From the NCBI GenBank assembly GCA_964642175.1, contig CAZXOK010000004.1, positions 1-64,000 on the forward strand: a stretch of DNA of 64,000 nucleotides, in the 5' to 3' direction. Every line of letters starts with the position of its first letter. Position 1 is the stretch's first letter. Shown piece by piece: positions 54,435-64,000 of the stretch. The position numbers were made by a program, and so were the translations under genes. The DNA is from JANQGG01 sp964642175 (GTDB lineage: Bacteria > Bacteroidota > Chlorobiia > Chlorobiales > Chloroherpetonaceae). A model generated the notes under the pieces. It ran no database searches. It had not been told where the DNA came from and worked only from the letters and a program-made list of their open reading frames with translations.

Positions 54435-57143
54435 ATGGCAGACTCGGCAGCAAATCCGTTTTCAAAAAGCAGTGTAAAAGGAAAACTCCTCAGAGATTTC
54501 ACCCTGGCCATCTCCGGATCAGTTCTTGCTGTAGGAATTTTTTTGATCATTGCCATTTACATCTTGAACCGAAACCAGGTTGAAAAGGCCACCTATGAAA
54601 TTGAGAAACAAGGACAGGAACGGTTATCGGAACAATCAAAGGTCTTAGGAGATATACTTAACTCCAACATGGTCCAGATTGATGACCAACTTGCCGCTGA
54701 TGTCTCCTCAGATGGCATACTTGCTGCCAGACTTGCAAGAATGCAGCAAGCACCTACCGCTTCTCAATTCCGCCGTTACCGCAAATCGCTCAACAGTGCT
54801 GCTTTGGAGTCCATGGTTCAACAGAAATTAAGCTTTCTTACCATTTTAAATACCGACGGTATCGTGGTTACAAGAGCCACAGATCCTTCGCTCTATGGTG
54901 ATGAGGTCTACATCAGCGATTACAGCAAAACCCAAAAACCGGTTAGTTCTATTATTAAAAGTATCACCGGTGCCCTCCAGGGTAAATCCAAAACAGGCCT
55001 GGTAGTATTCCCGAAAGAAATACTTGCCTCTGAAAAAGTAAATTTTGCCAATGCTATCAGCGGTGTCACGGTTGCAGATAAGAATACCCTTGCTGATCAG
55101 GCACGAATACCCACAACTAAAGAAAAGCAGGCCGAAGAACGTGGATTGGTGATGTGTTCCTTCAAACCGGTATTATCTGAAGATAAGTCGCAGGTTATCG
55201 GTGTAGCCATAGCCGGTAAATTGCTTAACCGCAATCCGAAAGCATTGTTGACCGACTTCCATAAAGTTATTCCCAACAGCATTACCAAACCATCTTTTAC
55301 AATTGAAGATATCCGGATTTTATCTTCAGAAACACTCCCCAATGGCAATTCCTCTGTCGGATATGAAATCCCAAATACGGTCTGGGATGCGGTTCGTGAA
55401 GATGGTCGCTCATATTTAAAGAGAGCCTCAACCGGTGTGCTGGCCAAAGCCTATGCTCAGTTTGTTTCAATAAAGGATATTGATGGTAAAACCATCGGGT
55501 CCCAGGTTCTGGCAACTGATTACAACTATTACGCCGGAATCATAGCCGACCAGGAACAAACCTCTACAAGCATTATCCTCTCTACAGTGGGTATTGTCTT
55601 GGTTGTTCTGATCATTGGTGTAAGCGGCGGGTTCTTTTTTGCAAAAGCCCGTGCCGATCTCATCACCCAATCCATCAATGAGATAAAATCCTTAATGAAC
55701 AGCGTTCTTTCCGGCGACTTTAATGCGCGTTCAAATATCACTTCCGGGGATGAATTTGAGGAACTCTCGGTCTTGTTTAACGAAATGATCCGTCGTCTAT
55801 CGGCATTGATTGAAACTGAAACAGAGCGGGATGCCATGCAGAAGCAGCTTACCGACCTGTTGATCGTTGTATCCAACTCGGCTGATGGAGATTTTACCCA
55901 GCGTGCTGTTGTTACCGAAGGCGCCCTTGGGGCTCTGGCCGATTCATTTAACCTCATGGTTGATGACTTAGGTACCCTGATTCGTGAAGTCCAGTCTGCC
56001 GCATTACAGGTAGGTGATGCCGGTACAGAAATCCTGAGCTCTACTGAACAAATGGCCCATGGTGCTGAAGAACAGTCTGTACAGGTTGCCAACGCATCGG
56101 CAGCTGTAGAAGAAATGGCTGCATCTATCAGACAGGTTGCCATGAACGCCGACTCGGCGGCTGAAGCGGCCCAACGCGCCACACAGGTGGCTCAAACCGG
56201 TGGTAAAACGGTAGAAGAAACAATTGAAGGTATGAGACGCATTCACTCATCAGTGCAGGATTCGGCTCAGAAAATCAAATCCCTTGGTGAATCTTCCCTG
56301 GAAATTTCAAAAATCGTTCAAACCATTGAAGATATTGCTAACCAAACCAACTTGTTGGCTTTAAATGCAACCATCGAAGCGGCCCGTGCCGGAGAAGCCG
56401 GACGTGGTTTTGCGGTGGTAGCCGACCAGGTGCGTGAGCTTGCTGAACGTTCATCAAAAGCAACCAACGATATCTCGCAGCTGGTGCAAACCATTCAGTC
56501 GGAAACACAGGATTCTGTATCTGCGATGGAACGCGGTACCATTGAAGTGGAACGGGGCACAAAATTAGCCGACTCGGCTTCTCGTGCTTTGGAAGAAATT
56601 CGAAATGTGGTTACCCAATCAACCGAACTGATCCAGGAAATCTCCCTTGCGGCTAAACAACAGGATATTGCTTCAAGCGGTGTTGTAAGCGCCATGACAG
56701 AAGTATCTCAGATTGCTAAACAATCGCTTCTGGGAGCCAAACAATCGGCATCGCTGGCCACAAGACTAAATTCTATTACCGAGCAATTGGCAAAATCCGT
56801 ATCTCGTTTCAAGATCCCGGCTGGAATGTTCCCTTCGGATAAACCTGTTGGTGAGCACACAGACGAACCTGTTTTGATACAGGAATCCTATGAGCCTCAG
56901 GGTAATATAGCACCTTTAGACGATCAACCTGACCTGACAAGTCCAGTTCAGGATGCGGGTGCAGATGAAGAAGATATGCTATTTACACAGGAAGATTTTG
57001 ACAAAAACCCTGAGGCCGCATTAAGTAATATGGATTTTGAGAGTGAGAATTTTGACCCTGAAAAAATATTCATAAATAACCCAAACGAGGGAGAAAATTT
57101 ACCGGATATTGATTTTGGAGAAACAGATCCTAAACAATCCTGA
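54435..57143 (+). CDS. Methyl-accepting chemotaxis-like receptor with acidic tail
   Basis: This 902-residue transmembrane receptor has TM1 at about 22-44 and a periplasmic sensor of the double-Cache type at about 45-375. TM2 lies at about 379-403, followed by HAMP segments at about 404-460 and 470-525. A signalling coiled coil spans 530-790, with the kinase-contact tip IANQTNLLALNATIEAARAGEAGRGFAVVADQVRELAERS at about 634-673. A 110-residue acidic tail with no pentapeptide follows. It senses an unknown ligand and should control the CheA-like protein 73 bp downstream. No separate cheW, cheR or cheB is visible. Confidence 0.92.
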   Translation: MADSAANPFSKSSVKGKLLRDFTLAISGSVLAVGIFLIIAIYILNRNQVEKATYEIEKQGQERLSEQSKVLGDILNSNMVQIDDQLAADVSSDGILAARLARMQQAPTASQFRRYRKSLNSAALESMVQQKLSFLTILNTDGIVVTRATDPSLYGDEVYISDYSKTQKPVSSIIKSITGALQGKSKTGLVVFPKEILASEKVNFANAISGVTVADKNTLADQARIPTTKEKQAEERGLVMCSFKPVLSEDKSQVIGVAIAGKLLNRNPKALLTDFHKVIPNSITKPSFTIEDIRILSSETLPNGNSSVGYEIPNTVWDAVREDGRSYLKRASTGVLAKAYAQFVSIKDIDGKTIGSQVLATDYNYYAGIIADQEQTSTSIILSTVGIVLVVLIIGVSGGFFFAKARADLITQSINEIKSLMNSVLSGDFNARSNITSGDEFEELSVLFNEMIRRLSALIETETERDAMQKQLTDLLIVVSNSADGDFTQRAVVTEGALGALADSFNLMVDDLGTLIREVQSAALQVGDAGTEILSSTEQMAHGAEEQSVQVANASAAVEEMAASIRQVAMNADSAAEAAQRATQVAQTGGKTVEETIEGMRRIHSSVQDSAQKIKSLGESSLEISKIVQTIEDIANQTNLLALNATIEAARAGEAGRGFAVVADQVRELAERSSKATNDISQLVQTIQSETQDSVSAMERGTIEVERGTKLADSASRALEEIRNVVTQSTELIQEISLAAKQQDIASSGVVSAMTEVSQIAKQSLLGAKQSASLATRLNSITEQLAKSVSRFKIPAGMFPSDKPVGEHTDEPVLIQESYEPQGNIAPLDDQPDLTSPVQDAGADEEDMLFTQEDFDKNPEAALSNMDFESENFDPEKIFINNPNEGENLPDIDFGETDPKQS

Positions 57144-57216
57144 ATACACAAACAGTAAAACCCATTCAGGATTTATGAGTTGAACGACACTAAGACACTG
57201 TAATTTTTTTGATGCT

Positions 57217-60200
57217 ATGGCAAACTCTGATTCATTACATCAACAGAGCGTAAATCCTGGAAAACCGCTAGAATATTATGGCAATTTCTTAGAGAAATCT
57301 CAGTCCATTGCCCCTGAAGCTAAACAGAATGCACATGATTTCGGGCTTTATTTTATTAAGCTGTTTTTAATCGACCTTTCAGATCGCATTAAGGAATTAC
57401 GGCGTCATAAAAGAACCCGCAAAAGCAAACAGATCGTAGAATTTCTGGTTCAACTCTCAACCGAAGTCAATCCGATAGAGCCTCTTTCTTCCTTTGAAAT
57501 TTCTGAGCTGAAAGACTTTCAGATGTTTCTGGAAGGAATGCTCAACAACCTTGAAACCGATATTAATTCAGACCATCTCACACATGCGTATCAGGTTTTG
57601 ACCGAAAACCTCGAATCTACTGCCGAGTATCTGAACACTTCCTTTCAAAGCATAGAAAAAAACCCGGAACAGTTCAACCAGATATCATCATTCCTCTCAA
57701 AGCGTTCTCCTGAACCATCAACAGACGTACAAATACCGGATCTTGAATCAGGTGATCTGTTATTTGACACAACACAGGAACCTGGTTCTAAACAAAAAGT
57801 TTATTCTAAACACGCTTTATCACAAGAAGGTTTTCCCGGAAGTACCCTGGAGTTTGGTTTTGAGCTTTCCACACTGTTTTCCAATGGCGAAAGCTCCATT
57901 CATAATGCTGGTCTCGTTCTCGACGAACCGAGAGCCACGTTACACACACCTTCAGAACAAGCTTCAGCCGAAACAACAGAAGTAAAAGCTGAAGACAAAA
58001 CAAATGCTCAAAGATTACTTGCAGACATTGCCCTGTCTGCTAAATCTGAGGAAAAAGACAATATCATTGTTCGATTTTTCGAAACATTGTCTGCCTCGCC
58101 CGATTACATGAATGACCTAGGATATTTTTACACCATTCCTGACTTCCCGGATTTCCTGGACTTCATGAACATGATTGAAGGTCAGGAAAACACGGAGATA
58201 GAGGAAACTGAAAAAGAAATTCTCATATCTCATGTACTCTCCATCATGGACAATGCCCTTCATGAAGCGGATCTCATCCAGAAACTTGAAGATTATATCC
58301 ATGCGGATGTATTAACCGATTTATCCCAGATAGAGCCCGATGATATTGAGACTTCTCTACCCGAGTTAACAGATCTGTTGGAAAATGATGACGATATCCA
58401 ACCAATGACCACGGAAGCACTTGAAGAATTTACTTCTGAACTCGAAGAGAGTGCTACCGTATCTAAAGAAAGTCTGAAACCTCAAAAGAAACATTCCGAA
58501 TCGAACGATATCAGTTTTTCAAATTACGCCAAGGGTATTCTCAAGAAAATTGGCGACGAACTGCCCGATACCGAATCAGGGCATTTGGCCTCGACGGCTA
58601 TCTCTAATCTGGTGCATCGGTCCGAGATCATAGATGCATTGATTGTAACAGGTCTACCCGGACTGAGCGATTTTGGACAATTCATCCAAACCTCATTAAT
58701 CAACAACACCAAACTGGACGACATCACCAATTTTTCAAACGACATCATACTGGAGATACGGGATAAACTCCTGGCCCACTTTGATGAAGGTGGCCAGCTG
58801 ACACCTGATGTGCTTGAAACGGAAAGTGAGTTTGAAAAAGATGTCAGAAAACAAGCTGCTGAGGAAACTGAAAAGAATATTCTTGATTATGAATCCTATG
58901 TCTTTACAATACTGGATCAGATTAAAATTCAACTTCAGGATAAGCCAAAACTTGTCTCTTACCTGGATGATATGTGCCAACAGCCTCACATTTTGGAAGC
59001 ACTCCTGAAATCTGAACTTGTAAGTTTGAAAAATTTTGCGCGTTTCACCCATGACGCCATGAACTCAGAAGTTCCTGTGGATGAACTGTCCTCAAAGTCA
59101 GAACAGATTATCACGGAATTGGTTCAGGAATTGCAAGTTTCCGACGACACCTTGCATACACCGGAAGCTGAGGAATTCGACAAGGCCATGGAATCGCTGG
59201 AAGATCACCTCGAAGAACCTCATCAGGCCGAATTGCCAAGTCTAACCGACTTTAGCCTGGATGATGACGACATTAGCTTTGATCCTCTCGCTCAAGACGC
59301 TGAGCCAAATGCTTCTGAGGAAGGATCAACTGAACAAATCGATGAAAATATTGCTTTAGCTTTTGTCACATCCGTTCTTGAGCAATTAATGGATTTCGCA
59401 GAAAATCGTCCTAAAGCCAAAGCGTATTTAAAAAGTATTCTTGAAGCACCCGATATTCTGAAACAATTGGAAAACTCTTCGTTTGATGGGTTTAAAGAGT
59501 TTTCAGGCTTTATAACTCACGCTTTAAGTTCAGGCTCTTTGGTTTCTGAACTGGAACAGAGTAAAGCAGAAATTCTAACTGTTCTTCAGAATGAACTGGG
59601 TAGTGATACTGAGTTATCGGAAATCTCAGAAACAGAAAATACGTCTGAAGAGTCCATCGATTTATCAGTGTCCCCGGATCAAGATCAAGCCAATGAAACT
59701 GAACAAGAGATCACTACACAGGCCCTACCCAATGCCTCTATAGATGAAACACTCTCGCTAAATGATTTATTCCTCGAGCATGCTGAACCCGAACCTTCCG
59801 AGCAGGCTCCGATAACGGAAGAACCCGGGCAAGTGCTTTCTGAAAATGAAATACCTGAAATAACACTTGAAGACAGCTTCCACTCAGATGCGTTGGAACA
59901 AGGTAGTTTAGATGAACTTAGCCAGGGCATTATCGCTGGCGATATGCCAGGTGAAGAAGATCTTATCAAACCCACGGATGATCCTGAACCTGCTCAAGAC
60001 ATACATGAACCTGAAGCTTCTGCAGACCAAGCTGGATCTGAAAATATGCTTGAAGGTTTGGAAATCCCTGATGAATTTATTGTGGCCGAAGAGCAAAACG
60101 ACTCAGAAGCTTCTGTTAATGCACCTGATAATGAGTCGGATTTTATTGATTTCTTAAATGTAGATAACGCCGATCAGCCACTCGACGACTCTGATACGCT

Positions 60201-63200
60201 TATGGAACCGGAAAGCGAAACTCTTTCGGCAGAAGAGCCTTCAGATACAAAAGACACAAGGGAAACTTCACCTGAGAACATCAATGAGGATTTCTTCAAC
60301 GAAGATATGACATTGCTTTCTGATCATGATTATTTTGAAAACATGCCTCAGAACCTTGAAACCACACCTCAAGAACCTGAAACCCCAGAAGATATATCTG
60401 ATAATGAGCAAGGGAAAGACACAGAAAACTCAGTTCTGGCTGCAAGTGATGAGTTGGTTGAGTCAGACGATCCGGGATTAGATCAAGACCTTGAGTTGCC
60501 TGAACCTCAGGACCTTGAAGATTCTCAATCGCCCTTAGAGCCTGCTGATTTAACCGAACCTGGTGAAAATGAGGAAACCCAATCAGAGGAGCCTACTGTG
60601 GAAAACAGTACGGAAAACAATGAGTTAATCGAAACTGAAACCGGCTCAGATGAAGACGAACTTCTCAATTTTGATACGGATTTAATTCTGGATGATACTC
60701 AATCAATGACTGATGAACAACCTTCCAACGATTCAGATAATTTTTCGTTTGAAGACTCTCTTGAGAATTTTGATCAGCATGATGAACTGGATTTATCACT
60801 TTCAGACACTATTTACAATCCCGAGGACGGTGGGTCATCAGAATCAACTTCTCAGGACACTGAAGAAACCCTGAAGATACCACAAGATTCTCTATCTGAA
60901 GAAGACCAGCTTCAAGAAGATACTTTTTCCAATGAGCAAGCTCAAGAAAGCACTCAGATTAAAGAAACCGACAACCTGAACACTTCAGAACAGGATCTGA
61001 ACCTTCTTGACGACAGCGACCAGGATAGTTTTTCAGAATCACTGGAAAACCTTTCACTTGAAGATGAAACAACAGATACGCTTGATGACTCAGAACATGA
61101 AAACATCACACAAACTCAGACAGATCAACTTCCCGAACTTGATAACGATATCCTCAATGATAACAACCTGATTTTGGATGAGGGTTTTGAACTTGAAGAA
61201 ACACCAATAGAAAATTCGGAATCCACCCAATCAGACAAACCTTCCTTTGAGCCTGATGATATACAACAAGTCTTTTTAGAAGAAGCTCATGAATATATTG
61301 AAAAGCTCAATGCCGATCTTCTGGCTCTGGATAAACAAGCCGATACGCTTCAGCCAGAGCTTGTAAACCAGGTATTAAGAGGTTCGCATACCATCAAAGG
61401 CTCGGCTGCCATGGTTCAGCTGACCAACATCAGCGAACTGGCGCATAAAATGGAAGACTCTCTGCAGGTTGTGCGCGATAAAGACTTACCAATTCCAAGG
61501 GTTCTCATAGACGTTCTGTTCCAATCCGCTGATGCTATTTTAAGCATGCTTCAGAACTTTAGACAAACCGGCAGTGATAAGTCTGGTGATCACTCCCAAC
61601 TCATAGAAACCCTGGTGTTTTACTCAGAACAACTTCAGAGCGAAGGACGCATCACCCAAATTGATGTACCTTCAAATGAGGCTGATAGCCAAGAACAAAC
61701 CGACTTTGAACCAAATGAGATTCAACAGGTTTTTCTTGAAGAAGCCAAAGAGTATGTTGAAAAGCTCAATGCCGATTTACTTGAACTTGATAAAAATGCC
61801 AATACCCCACAGCCAGAGCTAGTAAACCAAGTATTAAGAGGTTCGCATACCATCAAAGGCTCGGCTGCCATGGTTCAGCTCAGTCAGCTCAGCGACCTGG
61901 CCCATAAAATGGAAGACTCCCTTCAGATTGTTCGGGATAAAAATCTGAAAGTCCCCTCCTTACTGATAGATATTCTTTTCAAATCGGTAGATGCCATTTC
62001 AGAAATGCTCCAAAATTTCAGGCGTACCGGAAAAGACCATTACGAAACGCAAAAACTTCTTGTTGAAACCTTAAAATTCTATCAAAAACAACTGGAAGAA
62101 AAAGGTGATATCACTGAAGCCTATACCGCACAGGTTGAAACTGCCAAAGCTGAAGAACCGGCTAAAGGCCAGAAACCTGTTCAGCCAAGTGTTGCCGAAC
62201 AAACTGTCCGTATTGATATTGCTGCACTGAACAATTTAGTTAACCTCTCAGCCGAGTTGGTTATTGCCCGTAACCGTCTTAATAATGAACTTGGCGCCGT
62301 TGAAAAATTAGCCACAAAATTTTTAAAGGAACGCCAATCTTTAAGCCAGATCAGCAAAAAAATTGGCGAAAGTGTAAAAAAGACCCCTAGAAAAAAAGAT
62401 AATCAGGAGGAAGCTAACGAAGCAGAAAACACCGAAAAAGCAATTATTGAAAGCCAGGAACTTGAAGAACGCTCCGATGTACTGGAAGAATTCTCCGAGG
62501 GTGAATTTGATCGTTTTAGTGAATTTGATATCATTTCCCGCGATATAAAATCCAGCATGCTCAACTTTGAAGATTCCATCAAGGAACTTCGCGATTTCTC
62601 ATCCTTCCTTAACCAGAATATTGTTAAAGTATCGACCATTGCTAACGATCTCAACCGGGTAATTGTAGACATGCGCATGGTACCGGTTAAGCAGATGTTC
62701 ATCCGCTTCAGCCGGTCGGTTCGAGATATCGCCAAATCTCAGAACAAAAAGATCAACTTTACCACCGAAGGTGAAGATACCAAGTTAGATAAAATGGTGA
62801 TGGAAGAGGTGATTGAACCGATGATGCATATTGTCCGTAACTCTATTGGTCATGGCATCGAATCGCCTGAAAACCGATTGGAATCCGGCAAACCCGAAGA
62901 AGGCCAGGTATCATTAAAAGCTTACCAAAAAGGTAATCGTGTGATTCTGGAGGTGGATGATGATGGTGCCGGTATTTCGGTTGAAAAAGTTAAAAAGAAA
63001 GCCCTGGAAAAGCATCTGATCACAAAAGAGGAAGCTGAACAGATGACCCCGGAAGAAGCAACCAGTATTATCTTTAAACCCGGTTTCAGTACTGCCGAAA
63101 AAGTAACCTCGCTACATGGACGAGGTGTGGGTCTGGATGTTGTCCATAATACTATCCGAAAACTTAAAGGCTTTGTCAATATCGACTCCAAGGAAGGCGT

Positions 63201-64000
63201 GGGCACAAAGTTCATCATTTCGTTGCCTCTTACTCTGGCCATTAGCGATGCCTTGCTGGTAGAAGCTGAGGGTTATACTTATGCCATTCCGCTTGATATG
63301 GTCTTTGAAACGGTCAACTTCCCTTCAGAATATATTGAGCACGAAGATGATAAGCGCTTTATTGAGATTCGTGGTGATCGATTTGAACTGGTTTATCTGA
63401 ACGACTTGCTTGGTTATGAATCCGACGTGCTTCATTTTAAAGCCACGTTGCCTGTAGCCGTAATTGAGCTTGAAGATAAAAAAGTAGCTGTTGGTGTTGA
63501 AAAGCTGTTTGGTAAAGAAGAGATTGTTGTTAAAGCACTTGGCTCGCACCTGAGAAACGTAAGAGGTGTTATCGGAGCCACCATTCGCGGCGATGGCCAG
63601 GTAATTCTGATTTTAGATATGAATTTCCTTTTGAGTCCCGAAGAACAAAAAGGCAAAGATCTCTATGTTACCATTGAGAAATCAGAAACCGAAGAGATTG
63701 ATGAAAGTGCGCCTAAACTGCCGGAACGCACCAAACGCAAACGTAAGTCTGAAAAGATCTGCGTCTTAGCCGCTGATGATTCACCAAGTGTAAGAAAGTA
63801 TATTCAATCTGTTCTTCATCAACACGATATTGATGTAATCAGTGTGGATGATGGTTTAAACGCTCTGAATAAACTTCCTACATCCAATTGCGATATTATT
63901 GTTACAGACCTTGAAATGCCCAGAATGAACGGGTTTGAGTTGGTTTCTGAGGTTCGTAAAATGCCGCAGTACAATGAAGTCCCTATTGTGATTGTTACAG
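57217..64000 (+). CDS. Giant CheA-like hybrid histidine kinase (5' part, cut by window end)
   Basis: The frame is open from ATG 57217 to the window edge (2,261 codons). Order: N-terminal helical region, then four degenerate helical repeats at about 263-323, 432-495, 555-618 and 712-775. An acidic low-complexity linker lies at about 780-1340. Two HPt domains at about 1347-1462 and 1498-1622 have phospho-His 1391 and 1544 in LRGSHTIKGSAA. Then come the P3 dimerisation domain and the P4 kinase (HIVRNSIGHGIESPENR, DDDGAGI, LHGRGVGLDVV). A P5 CheW domain at about 2007-2148 and a receiver from about 2182 (ADDSPSVRKY, VTDLEMPRMNGF) end the visible part. It resembles ChpA/PilL/FrzE-type kinases. The N-box has Gly where Asp is usual. 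Confidence 0.88.
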   Translation, partial: MANSDSLHQQSVNPGKPLEYYGNFLEKSQSIAPEAKQNAHDFGLYFIKLFLIDLSDRIKELRRHKRTRKSKQIVEFLVQLSTEVNPIEPLSSFEISELKDFQMFLEGMLNNLETDINSDHLTHAYQVLTENLESTAEYLNTSFQSIEKNPEQFNQISSFLSKRSPEPSTDVQIPDLESGDLLFDTTQEPGSKQKVYSKHALSQEGFPGSTLEFGFELSTLFSNGESSIHNAGLVLDEPRATLHTPSEQASAETTEVKAEDKTNAQRLLADIALSAKSEEKDNIIVRFFETLSASPDYMNDLGYFYTIPDFPDFLDFMNMIEGQENTEIEETEKEILISHVLSIMDNALHEADLIQKLEDYIHADVLTDLSQIEPDDIETSLPELTDLLENDDDIQPMTTEALEEFTSELEESATVSKESLKPQKKHSESNDISFSNYAKGILKKIGDELPDTESGHLASTAISNLVHRSEIIDALIVTGLPGLSDFGQFIQTSLINNTKLDDITNFSNDIILEIRDKLLAHFDEGGQLTPDVLETESEFEKDVRKQAAEETEKNILDYESYVFTILDQIKIQLQDKPKLVSYLDDMCQQPHILEALLKSELVSLKNFARFTHDAMNSEVPVDELSSKSEQIITELVQELQVSDDTLHTPEAEEFDKAMESLEDHLEEPHQAELPSLTDFSLDDDDISFDPLAQDAEPNASEEGSTEQIDENIALAFVTSVLEQLMDFAENRPKAKAYLKSILEAPDILKQLENSSFDGFKEFSGFITHALSSGSLVSELEQSKAEILTVLQNELGSDTELSEISETENTSEESIDLSVSPDQDQANETEQEITTQALPNASIDETLSLNDLFLEHAEPEPSEQAPITEEPGQVLSENEIPEITLEDSFHSDALEQGSLDELSQGIIAGDMPGEEDLIKPTDDPEPAQDIHEPEASADQAGSENMLEGLEIPDEFIVAEEQNDSEASVNAPDNESDFIDFLNVDNADQPLDDSDTLMEPESETLSAEEPSDTKDTRETSPENINEDFFNEDMTLLSDHDYFENMPQNLETTPQEPETPEDISDNEQGKDTENSVLAASDELVESDDPGLDQDLELPEPQDLEDSQSPLEPADLTEPGENEETQSEEPTVENSTENNELIETETGSDEDELLNFDTDLILDDTQSMTDEQPSNDSDNFSFEDSLENFDQHDELDLSLSDTIYNPEDGGSSESTSQDTEETLKIPQDSLSEEDQLQEDTFSNEQAQESTQIKETDNLNTSEQDLNLLDDSDQDSFSESLENLSLEDETTDTLDDSEHENITQTQTDQLPELDNDILNDNNLILDEGFELEETPIENSESTQSDKPSFEPDDIQQVFLEEAHEYIEKLNADLLALDKQADTLQPELVNQVLRGSHTIKGSAAMVQLTNISELAHKMEDSLQVVRDKDLPIPRVLIDVLFQSADAILSMLQNFRQTGSDKSGDHSQLIETLVFYSEQLQSEGRITQIDVPSNEADSQEQTDFEPNEIQQVFLEEAKEYVEKLNADLLELDKNANTPQPELVNQVLRGSHTIKGSAAMVQLSQLSDLAHKMEDSLQIVRDKNLKVPSLLIDILFKSVDAISEMLQNFRRTGKDHYETQKLLVETLKFYQKQLEEKGDITEAYTAQVETAKAEEPAKGQKPVQPSVAEQTVRIDIAALNNLVNLSAELVIARNRLNNELGAVEKLATKFLKERQSLSQISKKIGESVKKTPRKKDNQEEANEAENTEKAIIESQELEERSDVLEEFSEGEFDRFSEFDIISRDIKSSMLNFEDSIKELRDFSSFLNQNIVKVSTIANDLNRVIVDMRMVPVKQMFIRFSRSVRDIAKSQNKKINFTTEGEDTKLDKMVMEEVIEPMMHIVRNSIGHGIESPENRLESGKPEEGQVSLKAYQKGNRVILEVDDDGAGISVEKVKKKALEKHLITKEEAEQMTPEEATSIIFKPGFSTAEKVTSLHGRGVGLDVVHNTIRKLKGFVNIDSKEGVGTKFIISLPLTLAISDALLVEAEGYTYAIPLDMVFETVNFPSEYIEHEDDKRFIEIRGDRFELVYLNDLLGYESDVLHFKATLPVAVIELEDKKVAVGVEKLFGKEEIVVKALGSHLRNVRGVIGATIRGDGQVILILDMNFLLSPEEQKGKDLYVTIEKSETEEIDESAPKLPERTKRKRKSEKICVLAADDSPSVRKYIQSVLHQHDIDVISVDDGLNALNKLPTSNCDIIVTDLEMPRMNGFELVSEVRKMPQYNEVPIVIVT
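61351..61880 (+). repeat. Duplicated HPt-coding DNA
   Basis: The 71-bp stretches 61351-61421 and 61810-61880 differ at two positions. They lie 459 bp apart, 153 codons, in the same frame. They code for the phospho-accepting helix of the two HPt domains. Surrounding sequence is similar but more diverged, suggesting tandem duplication with later local homogenisation. Confidence 0.8.

Noticed and set aside
1..64000. tRNA, rRNA, CRISPR or prophage
   Set aside because: Reading of the intergenic regions showed no cloverleaf-like gene, regular repeat-spacer array or phage structural gene.

Overview
The window reads as chromosome of a heterotrophic, Gram-negative member of the Bacteroidota/Balneolota side of the FCB group, most likely Balneolaceae-like. 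This is an inference from protein character (bS16/RimM/TrmD/bL19 order with Ffh upstream, THUMP-like methyltransferase, paired Roadblock proteins beside an MCP and a CheA hybrid) and from Bacteroidota-type palindromic repeats that encode the peptide RHPELVEG. Most genes lie on the minus strand. No rRNA, tRNA, CRISPR array or prophage was seen.

Region 1 (1-8050) is accessory. A type I restriction-modification operon (hsdM-hsdS-hsdR) has been invaded by an IS200-like REP-associated transposase and its palindromic repeats. A two-gene PIN/GNAT module follows. Two hairpin-forming elements of about 131 bp with CAAC/GTTG core ends (62-192 and 6391-6522) and a half copy at 8016-8050 delimit these modules. 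The layout resembles an integron-type cassette array; no integrase is in view.

Region 2 (8171-12690) is a four-gene operon (DUF4178, lipoprotein, DUF350, membrane-linked spermidine-synthase-like protein) of the type predicted to act in polyamine or envelope chemistry. It is divergent from a ferredoxin-thioredoxin-reductase beta-like gene. cutA and a DUF502 gene follow.

Region 3 (13863-26535) holds a NeuB/KdsC/SDR sugar-acid operon with a membrane hydroxylase and an EEP hydrolase. It also holds an AT-rich HAD phosphatase, a GPH sugar symporter, and assorted single genes (acetyltransferase, methyltransferase, SNase-lamin-tail protein, cupin, DUF4386, EEP lipoprotein).

Region 4 (26620-33032) is a signalling block showing decay. 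An intact REC-GAF-PAS-kinase-REC protein sits next to a PocR-PAS kinase with a nonsense codon and a one-base frameshift, a second kinase with a nonsense codon, and two small genes apparently joined by a deletion.

Region 5 (33222-39420) is a six-gene surface-glycan operon (class III aminotransferase, split transketolase, SpsF-like cytidylyltransferase, GT-B-like protein, flippase-like membrane protein). Region 6 (39566-45211) holds lipid and carotenoid enzymes. Region 7 (45281-48914) is the housekeeping ffh-rpsP-rimM-trmD-rplS block. Region 8 (49036-52915) has a heptose kinase under a CRP/FNR-like palindrome, small membrane proteins and a CtpA-type protease.

Region 9 (53035-64000) is the most distinctive. 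Two Roadblock/LC7 proteins diverge from a large MCP with an acidic tail and from a giant CheA-like hybrid kinase (more than 2,260 residues, cut by the window end). The kinase has four degenerate helical repeats, a long acidic linker, two nearly identical HPt domains, a kinase core with an altered N-box, a CheW domain and a receiver. It looks like a non-flagellar chemosensory system coupled to small-GTPase-type regulators.
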